From positions 1 through 64,000 of the forward strand of contig CAYUVH010000022.1 in the NCBI GenBank assembly GCA_964448135.1: a stretch of DNA of 64,000 nt, in the 5' to 3' direction. The notes under the pieces were generated by a model. That model was given only the letters and a program-made list of their open reading frames with translations, was not told the DNA's origin and searched no databases. Position numbers and translations under genes: made by a program. Positions 8,509-16,444 of the stretch are shown in pieces (the stretch's first letter is position 1; each line of letters starts with the position of its first letter). The stretch comes from CAYUVH01 sp964448135 (GTDB lineage: Bacteria > Verrucomicrobiota > Verrucomicrobiia > Limisphaerales > UBA8199).

Positions 8509-9566
8509 GGCCGGGCCGGGGCGGGCTGCGCGGCCGGGGTGGCCGGCGCTTCGTCGGCGGGTGGGGCGGGCTGCACGTCTTCCCCGATCCACCGGCCCAC
8601 GAGGAGCAGACCGATAAAGGCGGGAATGTACGGCACGAGCTTGAAGAAAAAATTCTCGTGGACCCAGTCACCCCAGGACTGGCCGCGGATTTCAGCGGCG
8701 ATGATGATGCACATCATGCGGAGGACGTTGCCGAGGACCGCAAAGGGGACGGCCAACGACATCATCAGAAGACGCTTCCAGGGACGCCGGAAAAACATGA
8801 AGCCGTACAGCGTGGACAGGCCAATGGTTGCGACGAGACTACGGATGCCGCTGCATGCGGGAGCCACGTCGTAATTATACTTGTGGCCGGGATCAAACAG
8901 CGCTGTTCCCTGCCGGATCACGTCAATCTGGAGAATGTTATTGGAGACCGCCGTGACGATCTTGCAGACCAGAATCCGCAACGGAAAAGTAATGACGTCC
9001 ACCTGCGAGCCAAACGGTATGCAGAAAATCAAAAGGAAGAAGGGAAAGAAACAGGCGCGCATGAATTCCGGTCCCCAGGCCAGGCCGATCAAACCGTACA
9101 GCCCCACCAGCATGCCGAGGATGGAAACGCGCGGTTGTTGTACGCCGTAGCCGACCAGATGGAGGAGCACACCCCCGGCCAATAGCAGCATCGCCGGCCA
9201 CCAGGAACGCTGTGGCACAGCCATTAGTTCCTTGTGTTTCCACCACAACAAGCCGAGCACCACCAACGGCACCCAGAGGCCGTGGCTGTCGTCGTACATC
9301 TCGTTGACCTGGACAGGACGGTAGGCGTTGTACATCCAGCGGAGCAGTGAGGGGGTGTGGACGTAGCCGAGGGTGGAATTGCCGAGGAGGTGAAAGAGAA
9401 ACAGCCACGCTCCCAGCAGCACGAAGAAGAGGGTTTTGTTCGGCAAACGATCCCAGAATTCGCGGAATTCAATCCGGAATATCTCGAGTATGCCGTCGTC
9501 GGGGGTTGCTTGCGTGTCAGCCACAATACGTTCGGTCAATCTACACTCTAATTTAGGGCCGGACAA
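8505..9566 (-). CDS. Exosortase (PEP-CTERM type)
   Basis: A membrane cysteine transpeptidase of the exosortase/archaeosortase family, which cleaves and relocates proteins carrying a PEP-CTERM-like tail. The catalytic triad is visible: Cys238 in APACSGIRSL, Arg283 in NVLRMM and His303 in WVHEN. About eight to ten membrane segments are predicted, with a Pro/Ala-rich C-terminal tail. The first codons are uncertain: an ATG at 9566 or a GTG about 45 bases further on are both possible. It overlaps the downstream membrane glycosyltransferase by 4 bases, so the two are translationally coupled. No protein ending in a clear PEP-CTERM tail was found in this window. Confidence 0.9.
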   Translation of the reverse strand: MSGPKLECRLTERIVADTQATPDDGILEIFRIEFREFWDRLPNKTLFFVLLGAWLFLFHLLGNSTLGYVHTPSLLRWMYNAYRPVQVNEMYDDSHGLWVPLVVLGLLWWKHKELMAVPQRSWWPAMLLLAGGVLLHLVGYGVQQPRVSILGMLVGLYGLIGLAWGPEFMRACFFPFFLLIFCIPFGSQVDVITFPLRILVCKIVTAVSNNILQIDVIRQGTALFDPGHKYNYDVAPACSGIRSLVATIGLSTLYGFMFFRRPWKRLLMMSLAVPFAVLGNVLRMMCIIIAAEIRGQSWGDWVHENFFFKLVPYIPAFIGLLLVGRWIGEDVQPAPPADEAPATPAAQPAPARP

Positions 9567-9639
9567 CGCGATTGTTCGGTCCGTTGTTTTGGGTGCATCT
9601 GAAGATTGCCACGCTTGAACCGTCAGGAAGCGGCGTGTT

Positions 9640-9676
9640 CGGACGTTGCTGCGGACAGGAATGTCCGCGCTCCGGG
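9640..9676. repeat. Short GC-rich repeat, family D, copy 2
   Basis: Nearly identical to 1687-1723: cggacgttgctgcggacagg followed by aatgtccgcgctccgg. The core gacaggaatgtc forms a small hairpin. It lies between the exosortase and the DUF167 gene. Confidence 0.7.
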
Positions 9677-9738
9677 ACCGCTTCAGGAAGCACCCGATCC
9701 TTGGACCTGCGGCCGGGCATAGGGTTCAATCCTGGCGA

Positions 9739-10047
9739 TCAGGCCGCGCTGCCAGGGGCGAGTCGAGCGGTGACGTCGGGGGCTTTCAATCCATGTAGTT
9801 GCACCGTTTTGTGGCGCGAGGTGGCGCCGCGCACCAGCTCAATACGTCCGCGGCCGCAGCCCAACGTTTCCGCCAGCAAATCAATCAGGGCTTCGTTGGC
9901 AGCGGAATCAACGGGCGGTGCGGTGACTTTGATTTTTAGTTCCGCTCCCGCCGCGCCGGTGATTTCGTTGCGGGAGGCGCGGGGCTGGAGCTTGATGGAG
10001 AGGAGAACGCCTTCGGGGCTTTCTCGGAGCCAGGGTGGAGCGGGCAC
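9739..10047 (-). CDS. DUF167/YggU family protein
   Basis: A 102-residue conserved protein of the DUF167 (YggU) family, small alpha/beta proteins of unknown biochemical role found in most bacterial phyla. Visible family motifs are LQPRASRNEI near residues 20-29, the KVTAPPVDSAANEALI segment in the middle and a C-terminal RGATSRHKTVQL. The length is normal. It reads away from the large SBBP protein on the same strand, separated by 57 bases. No function can be assigned. Confidence 0.85.
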   Translation of the reverse strand: MPAPPWLRESPEGVLLSIKLQPRASRNEITGAAGAELKIKVTAPPVDSAANEALIDLLAETLGCGRGRIELVRGATSRHKTVQLHGLKAPDVTARLAPGSAA

Positions 10048-10104
10048 ACAGGAAAACTTACCCGACGGGAAGCGCGGGCAAAGAGAAAACGGATCCGGAC
10101 CGGA

Positions 10105-13092
10105 TCACGGCGTGCGGATTCTGTAGAAGCAGGACGGACTGGCCGGACGGTTATCAGTGAATTGATACTGGCCGGAGGAAACCTCCTGCATCGTCCCGAG
10201 ATTGGTCCAATTCTCGACTGGGATCGACAAATCGGGGGCACTGACGACGGTGTAAGCAACTCCGGGGATTCCAGTCAGAGCCAGTTGCATTTTGCCAAGG
10301 GAGGGATTCAAGGCCCCGGTGAATTGCACCGGTTGGGCGCTGGCGGTGGTGAAAGTGGCATCTTCGCCGGCGGAAAAGCCGCCGGAATTCGCAGCCACGA
10401 TGCGGTAGTGGTATACCGTCCCCGGCGCGAGACCGGTGATCGGCAATCCAAGGCCGGAGGTTTTTACCAGGGCAGGGGAATTGCCCGCAACCACGATGAA
10501 GTTCGTCGAGGACCAGGAGCCGTAATTTGTGGTGAAGCCGTATTGGAAACAGTAAACGGTGGAGGTTCCTTGCGGATTTACATCGGCGTTCAGCACCGCG
10601 GAAGCCGAATTGATATTCGAAGCGCCGAGGGTCGTGGCGGTGGGCGGCAGGTAGGAGGTTGTGAAACTTCCATCCGCACTGACGACGAGGCCGGCGTTAT
10701 TGGTGGCCACGACACGATAGTGGTAGACCGTGCCGGGTTGGAATCCGGTGAGCTGGACGGAAACCGGCAGCGAATTGGTGCCGGGTGGGAATACGCCTGA
10801 AGAGGTCACCGAGTCGTAATTGGTCGTGACGCCATATTGAAAATAGCAGGTCGTTGATGCTCCCCGGGGATTAATCGTGGCGTTGAGCGTGGCCGAGGTT
10901 GCGCCGACGGCTGAAGCGGGAAGCGTGACGACCGTCGGCAGCCAATACGTCGGAGTGTATTTCACCAACACAAAGTCGAGCGGATTGAAGCCCTGGCCGC
11001 CGACATAGACGTTGTAATTGGTGTCCACGGCGAGGCTTATCCCGGTGTCATTCACGTTGCCGGAACTGTTGTAGCGGGCGACGGCTTTCTGGGTGCCGTC
11101 CGTGCCGAGGTACTTGACGGTGGCAATATCATAACCGGTGGCGGAGGCCTTCGAAGCGCCCGTGACATAGACGTCGTCGGAGGGATCCAGTGCGATAGCG
11201 GTTGCCTCATCGTCATCACCAAAGTCGTAGCGCTGCGCCCAAAGTTGGGTGCCCGTCGGGCTGTACTTGATGGTCGCGTAGTCGGATTTTCCTCCCCCGG
11301 CCTCGGAGGCGCCCGTCACGAACACATCGCCGGATTTATCCAGCGCGAGCGCAACCGCGAAATCGTTCTTGCCCGCCGGCCCGTCGTAGCGGCTGACCCA
11401 CAATTGATTTCCGGAGGCGTCGTATTTGATCGTGGCGTAATCACTGCTCTTGTCAATGGAGTCACCCGTGACAAAAACGTTGCCGCCCGAATCCAATGCC
11501 AGCGCGGTGGCGTGGTCGGCTGATCCGGACGGTCCGTCATAGCGGGCGGCCCAAAGCTGCGTTCCGGCGCTGCTGTACTTGACCGTGGCATAATCGAAAT
11601 CCGTGCCGGAGCCTTTGGATTGGCCGGTCACATAAACATTCCCCGCCTGGTCCAAGGCAACGGCTTTGGCATCATCCTCGGCATTGCCCGGACCGATGTA
11701 GCGGGCCAACCAGAGTTGGTTGCCGGTCGTGTCATACTTGATGGTCACATAGTTGTAGTGGTCACCCGAACCCTTGGAGGCACCGGTCACGACCACGTTG
11801 CCGTATGCATCCACGGCAACGGCACAGGCCTGGTCATCCTTGTTGGCGGTGCCATTGTAACGCGCCACCCAAAGTTGATTGCCGTTGGAGTCGTATTTAA
11901 CCGTCGCGTAATCCCACCCGTTGCTTTTGGACGACCCGGTAACATATACATTTCCCGCCGCATCAACGGCGAGGGCTTTGGCTTGATCGTCGCCCCCAAG
12001 CCCGTCATAAACCGCGCGCCAGAGGCGGTTCCCGCTCGAATTGTATTTGAGCGTCACATAGTCGTAGTTGCCGCTGGCGGATTCCTTCGCGTAGCCAGTC
12101 ACGTAAACGTTGCCCTGCCCATCCAACACGGTCGCTTGCAGGTAGTCCCCGGCATTGGCCGATCCAGCGTAATTCGTGGTCCACGCCTGATTCAACTGAA
12201 AGGAGGTATCCATGACGCTGACCATGACCAGGCCGGTATCCGAAAGGCTGCCGTCCGAGATGGTGTAGCTGAAGAGGGAAGTCCCGACGAAATTGAGCGC
12301 GGGCGTATAGACAATATTGGTGCCACTGATCACGACCGTGCCATTGGTCGAGGAAGCACCCGTGATCGAAAGCGAATTGCCATCCACGTCGAAGTCGTTC
12401 GCCAGCACGGGGATGGTGAGGCTCACATTTTTGAAGGTGAAAGTATTATCGTCCACCGCGGTCGGCGGGTCATTCACCGGCGTCACCGTCAGGGTGACCG
12501 TGGCCACCGCCGAGGTCGCGTAGCTGTCGGTGACGCGATAGGAGAAGCTGTCGGAGCCGTTGTAGTTGGTGGCCGGGAGATAGTAAAACGCGCCGTTGGT
12601 GGCCAGGCTGAGGGTGCCGTGGGCGACATTGGTAACCAGCAGGGCACTGAGTGTATCTCCATCGAGGTCGGAGTCGTTGGCGAGAACGCCAGGAGCCGAA
12701 ACGGTCAGCAAAGTATCTTCGGGCGTGTTGTAGGTGTCGTTCGAAGCGGTCGGCGCAGAATTCAAAATGGTCAGGGAAGCGGTGCGGCTCGTTACCGGCC
12801 CGCTCGCATTTCTGACAATGACGTAGTAAGACCCGGCCATCGAGGCGGTTACATTATTACGGGTGAGAGTGGCGGCGGTCGCGCCGTTGATGGCGCCGCC
12901 TGCGAAATACCACTGATAAGTCATCGTGGTTCCGCTGGTGGCAACGACAATAAACGTGGCCGTGCCTCCTTTCAGGACAATATTGTCCAGAGGTTGGACA
13001 GCAATCAGGGGCGGTGGGCCCGCCGCCCGCGAAACCGCGGGTAAAAGTATGCTGCCGAGCAGCAAACTCAAAGCGAACAGGTGTCGCCACAT
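10105..13092 (-). CDS. Secreted SBBP beta-propeller/Ig-like protein
   Basis: A 995-residue exported protein. A signal peptide occupies about residues 1-27. Then come an Ig-like domain (about 28-115), two cadherin-like domains with LANDSDLDGD and LANDFDVDGN calcium motifs (about 117-295), and a long block of SBBP repeats (about 300-705) with recurring units such as ALDxxGNVYVTGxS, DYATVKY and GNQLWxARY. Two fibronectin-like modules beginning ATLNATINP and AVLNADVNP follow (about 715-890). The last 80 residues form a C-terminal domain ending FYRIRTP, shared in style with the 1741-residue protein at 37.5-42.7 kb. There is no PEP-CTERM tail. A role in adhesion or surface structure is likely but not shown. 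Confidence 0.85.
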   Translation of the reverse strand: MWRHLFALSLLLGSILLPAVSRAAGPPPLIAVQPLDNIVLKGGTATFIVVATSGTTMTYQWYFAGGAINGATAATLTRNNVTASMAGSYYVIVRNASGPVTSRTASLTILNSAPTASNDTYNTPEDTLLTVSAPGVLANDSDLDGDTLSALLVTNVAHGTLSLATNGAFYYLPATNYNGSDSFSYRVTDSYATSAVATVTLTVTPVNDPPTAVDDNTFTFKNVSLTIPVLANDFDVDGNSLSITGASSTNGTVVISGTNIVYTPALNFVGTSLFSYTISDGSLSDTGLVMVSVMDTSFQLNQAWTTNYAGSANAGDYLQATVLDGQGNVYVTGYAKESASGNYDYVTLKYNSSGNRLWRAVYDGLGGDDQAKALAVDAAGNVYVTGSSKSNGWDYATVKYDSNGNQLWVARYNGTANKDDQACAVAVDAYGNVVVTGASKGSGDHYNYVTIKYDTTGNQLWLARYIGPGNAEDDAKAVALDQAGNVYVTGQSKGSGTDFDYATVKYSSAGTQLWAARYDGPSGSADHATALALDSGGNVFVTGDSIDKSSDYATIKYDASGNQLWVSRYDGPAGKNDFAVALALDKSGDVFVTGASEAGGGKSDYATIKYSPTGTQLWAQRYDFGDDDEATAIALDPSDDVYVTGASKASATGYDIATVKYLGTDGTQKAVARYNSSGNVNDTGISLAVDTNYNVYVGGQGFNPLDFVLVKYTPTYWLPTVVTLPASAVGATSATLNATINPRGASTTCYFQYGVTTNYDSVTSSGVFPPGTNSLPVSVQLTGFQPGTVYHYRVVATNNAGLVVSADGSFTTSYLPPTATTLGASNINSASAVLNADVNPQGTSTVYCFQYGFTTNYGSWSSTNFIVVAGNSPALVKTSGLGLPITGLAPGTVYHYRIVAANSGGFSAGEDATFTTASAQPVQFTGALNPSLGKMQLALTGIPGVAYTVVSAPDLSIPVENWTNLGTMQEVSSGQYQFTDNRPASPSCFYRIRTP

Positions 13093-13153
13093 ATTGGTGT
13101 TTCTCACAACTCCCACAATCCAGAAATAAGCCAGTTGTGTGCCAAGCCCGCCT

Positions 13154-15202
13154 TTAGAAACGGTAGGTGAGCTTTATTCGGAAGGTCCGGCCGTCCTGGG
13201 GGATCTGGTCCTGCAAATGGAAGCGGGTGGCAGGATCGGAGTAACTGGTATTGAGGATATTGTAAACGCTGGCGGAGAATTCGAGGTTTTTGAGGAGATT
13301 CTGGGTAAAGAGCGTGAAATTGAGCACGCCGTAGCCGTCCACCTGAACGCCCGGCACCGTCTGGCCGGTGGTGGTGGTGTAGAGGGTGTCGCGGCTGGTG
13401 GTGTATTGGTACTCCAGGCCGGCGTAGATCTTGTCTTTGTAGAGCGGCACGCTGAGGTTGAATTTGAACATTTGCTCGGGTGAATCAGGCAGGCTGCTGC
13501 TACCGCCGGAGCGGTCTTCCGCGAATTGGAGGGTGTAGCTAGTGCGGCCACGGATGCCCTTGGGCCAGAGGGCCTCGAGGGCGAGTTCCATGCCCGTGGC
13601 GTTGGCGTTGAGGTTCGTGAAGGAGCCGTTTTGCAGGACGATGAGGTCGTCCATCTTGTTGTAAAAGCCGGAAACGGAAGAGCGGAAGTGCGGGCCGATC
13701 TGCTGTTCGTAAACGAGTTCGTAAGCGGTGATCTGCTCGGGGCTGATGTTTTGGAAACGCGGGTCGCTCAGTTCGAGAAAGTTGGGCGCGCGGAAGGCGG
13801 TGCCGTAAATGGCCTTCAAAGTCGAGGAGGTGAATGGATTGTAAATCATGGCCATGCGCGGGTTCCACTCGCCGTCGAAATCCCCGTACTGATCGTAACG
13901 AATGCCACCCACCGCATGGAGGTTGGTGCGGATCGCGATGTCGGCCTGCGCGTAGACGCCGTAGCTGACGAGGTTGCGGTTGGTGCTGCTGAAGAGTTCG
14001 CCGGTGTGGTCGTCGTAAAGGCGGTCGCTTTGGCGGAAATCATCACGATACTCGCCCCCGACGGTGAGGACGTGTCGGTCCCAGAATTTCTTTGTGAGCT
14101 GGAGTTCCGCGCCCCACCATTCGCCGGACTGCTCCTCCTTGTAAAGCGTGGTGGGCTCGGGATAGCCGATCGTGAAATCGCTACGGTCATAATAGACCTG
14201 GGCGTTGACGTCCACGATACCGGGGAAACTGTGATCGTATTTCAGATCGACGTAGTACTGCTGGTCCACGGTGGAGAGGCCGGATTTGTCGAAGACAGTG
14301 AAGTATTGAGCGGTCGGGTTGTCCTTTTCGCGATGGCTGAAGGCGCCTTCGAGTGTGAGGCCTTTGTAACTTATCGATGCGAAAGTGTTGGCGAGCTGTT
14401 CGCCATCGAGATAGCTGGCAACGCCGTTGTCATATTGGTGGGTATTATATGCAGGAAAAAAGAGATGGGGCGCGCCGTCGCTGGAGTAGTAGGTGCCGGA
14501 GACCAAAAATTCCACGCCGTTGGTCAACGATTTCCCGTAGGTCGCCCGCCCCTTGTAGCTATTATATGAGCCGTACTCGCCGGAGACTTCGGCGCCATTC
14601 AATTGCCGGCCTTTGCGCGTAATGACATTGATGACGCCGAAGAAGGCGTTGTTGCCGTAGATGACGGCGCCGGGGCCGCGGATGATTTCAACGCGGTCCA
14701 CGAGATCGATGTCCACGATGAACTCGTTGCCGATGTAGGCGGCGTCGGTGAGGTTGTTGTTCACGCGATGGCCATCCACCATGAGCAGGATGCGGCTGTT
14801 GAAATCACCCAGATTCAGGCCGCGCACGCCCAGAAATGAATAATTGCGGTCGTTGGAAACCTGGAAGCCCTGCACGCTGCGCAGCACCTCGGCGAGGTTG
14901 CGATAGCCGTAGCGTTTGATTTCGTCCGCGTAAACGATGGTGACGGAGGAGGGAGCTTCGGTGATCTTTTGTTCGAAGCGCGAGGCGCCGTAAACGGTGG
15001 AGACTTCCACCTGCATCAAATCTTCGAGGGGCAACTCGGTGAGATCGGCGGATTTGGAATTGGTGCCGGTGTCCGCCAGGCCGTACGCCGGCGCCAGGGC
15101 CAAAAGGAGCAGGGCGCCCATCAGGGCTGCGCTCCGGCCGCATTTGCGTCCGAAGCCAGCCGCGACAGCGCGCGCACAGGCACTAAGATATCCGCTACTC
15201 AT
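13154..15202 (-). CDS. TonB-dependent outer-membrane receptor
   Basis: A 682-residue outer-membrane beta-barrel receptor that imports a ligand with TonB energy. After a signal peptide comes a short N-terminal segment with ELPLEDLMQVEVSTV, the plug domain (about 60-170, with APSSVTIV, VLRSVQGFQV, VRGLNL, ILLMVDGHRVN and RVEIIRGPGAVIYG), and then a barrel ending in LTYRF with the C-terminal aromatic residue needed for outer-membrane insertion. The start at 15202 gives a normal leader; the longer frame to 15466 is not supported. It is divergent from a YfiR-like gene and a hybrid histidine kinase. Similarity to colicin/vitamin receptors is general, so the ligand is unknown. Confidence 0.9.
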   Translation of the reverse strand: MSSGYLSACARAVAAGFGRKCGRSAALMGALLLLALAPAYGLADTGTNSKSADLTELPLEDLMQVEVSTVYGASRFEQKITEAPSSVTIVYADEIKRYGYRNLAEVLRSVQGFQVSNDRNYSFLGVRGLNLGDFNSRILLMVDGHRVNNNLTDAAYIGNEFIVDIDLVDRVEIIRGPGAVIYGNNAFFGVINVITRKGRQLNGAEVSGEYGSYNSYKGRATYGKSLTNGVEFLVSGTYYSSDGAPHLFFPAYNTHQYDNGVASYLDGEQLANTFASISYKGLTLEGAFSHREKDNPTAQYFTVFDKSGLSTVDQQYYVDLKYDHSFPGIVDVNAQVYYDRSDFTIGYPEPTTLYKEEQSGEWWGAELQLTKKFWDRHVLTVGGEYRDDFRQSDRLYDDHTGELFSSTNRNLVSYGVYAQADIAIRTNLHAVGGIRYDQYGDFDGEWNPRMAMIYNPFTSSTLKAIYGTAFRAPNFLELSDPRFQNISPEQITAYELVYEQQIGPHFRSSVSGFYNKMDDLIVLQNGSFTNLNANATGMELALEALWPKGIRGRTSYTLQFAEDRSGGSSSLPDSPEQMFKFNLSVPLYKDKIYAGLEYQYTTSRDTLYTTTTGQTVPGVQVDGYGVLNFTLFTQNLLKNLEFSASVYNILNTSYSDPATRFHLQDQIPQDGRTFRIKLTYRF

Positions 15203-15495
15203 GGTTACCGCGGGAACGGTGGTGATTGCCGGGTGATGCTGAGCAGCTTTTATTCCCGGAGGGGAGCTGCCCGATGGAGCAGGTGGCTTTCGCCCGAAAA
15301 ATTGACACGACCCGACACGGGCAGGGCACGGCACGCAGACTGCGTAAGGGGGCCTGCCCCCTTGGGTAAACTTGATGACAACTCCGGCCACATTGGCCGG
15401 TTTGCGGAAGCGTTTGGGATTCAGGCGGCGCTGTGAGACCATGTGTTTCCGGCGCCGCACTGGCAACCCAGGTGGCAGTCAACAATTACGCGGCA
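15203..15495. other. Divergent intergenic region, TonB receptor / yfiR-like
   Basis: About 290 bases between two divergently transcribed genes must hold both promoters. A small GC-rich inverted repeat lies at about 15345-15362 (aagggggcctgcccccttg). I see no cobalamin or other riboswitch consensus and no convincing promoter boxes. Confidence 0.4.
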
Positions 15496-16059
15496 ATGAA
15501 ATGGCGACGATTAAAACGGGCTTTATCGCCCGGGCTGGCCGGACTTTTGTCCGGCCTGCTCGTCGTCGTGGGCGGCGCGCGCGCGCAGGATTCGCCACCC
15601 TCCGAATATCAATTGAAGGCGGCGTTTCTCTACAACTTCGCGAAATTCATCGAGTGGCCGCCCAAATCGTTTATCGCCCCGGAGGCTCCGATGGTCATCG
15701 GTGTGCTGGGCGAAAACCCCTTTGGCGACACGCTGGAACAAACCTTGCGGGGCAAGTCCTTGAACAATCATCCGCTGGCGGTGAAGCCCATTTCATCGCT
15801 GGTGGAAGCCACTAATTGCCACATCCTTTTCATCTGCGCATCCGAGCAGAATCGTCTCGCGGAGATCATCCATTTGGTAAAGGGCACGAGCATTTTGACG
15901 GTCGCGGAAATGGACCGCTTTACCGAGTCGGGCGGGATGATTCAGTTCGTGCCGGAAGGCAACAAGATCCGCTTTCAAATCAACGACGAGGCCGCGAAAA
16001 CGGCGAATCTGAAAATCAGCTCGAAGTTGCTGAGCCTCGCCCTGCGGTCAACGCATTGA
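15496..16059 (+). CDS. YfiR family periplasmic protein (DUF4154)
   Basis: A 187-residue exported protein of the YfiR/DUF4154 family. A signal peptide ends near the sequence GGARAQ, then the family opening EYQLKAAFLYNFAKFIEWP follows, with later family blocks IGVLGENPFG, CHILFICASEQ and the C-terminal NLKISSKLLSLA. In Pseudomonas YfiR is a periplasmic inhibitor of a diguanylate cyclase; in other phyla such genes accompany TonB receptors and sensor kinases, as here. The ATG at 15496 precedes a normal leader. It is likely co-transcribed with the downstream kinase, although 385 bases separate them. Confidence 0.87.
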   Translation: MKWRRLKRALSPGLAGLLSGLLVVVGGARAQDSPPSEYQLKAAFLYNFAKFIEWPPKSFIAPEAPMVIGVLGENPFGDTLEQTLRGKSLNNHPLAVKPISSLVEATNCHILFICASEQNRLAEIIHLVKGTSILTVAEMDRFTESGGMIQFVPEGNKIRFQINDEAAKTANLKISSKLLSLALRSTH

Positions 16060-16444
16060 GGCGGGAGGATTCTCACGGACGGGAACCCCGGCTCTGCATC
16101 ATCGCCGAAGGCGTTTTCAGCATCGCCCGCCGGCTGCGCCTCGGGGCGGCGCTTCCGTAAAGTTGGGTGACTTTGCCGGCGGCAGAACTCACCAGGAGCA
16201 CAGCCATGGATGCATGCTATCTCAATGTAAAGAAATTTTAATGTATCAATATTTGGGGGTGTACCAAGAAAACGGGACACATTTTCGACAAGGCAAATTG
16301 CAATATGAAACCCCGGCGCGAAAGCGGGTTGAAACCGTGCGAGCGGCATGGAATTCGCTCCTGCATGGCTGTAAGCAAACGTCGGGGCAATCATATCCAT
16401 CGTCGGGATGCTCCGGGCGTTCGTGCGGTGTGGGATAGAAATAA
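16060..16444. other. Gap between yfiR-like gene and hybrid kinase
   Basis: 385 bases without a supported gene. Local base composition is more AT-rich around 16210-16300, which would suit a promoter for the kinase, but no clear -35/-10 pair stands out. Short reading frames here have no recognisable product. Confidence 0.4.

Noticed and set aside
15203..15433. A possible riboswitch leader before the TonB receptor
   Set aside because: A segment gaaagccacctgc vaguely recalls c-di-GMP riboswitch loops, but the other conserved blocks and the cobalamin box are absent.
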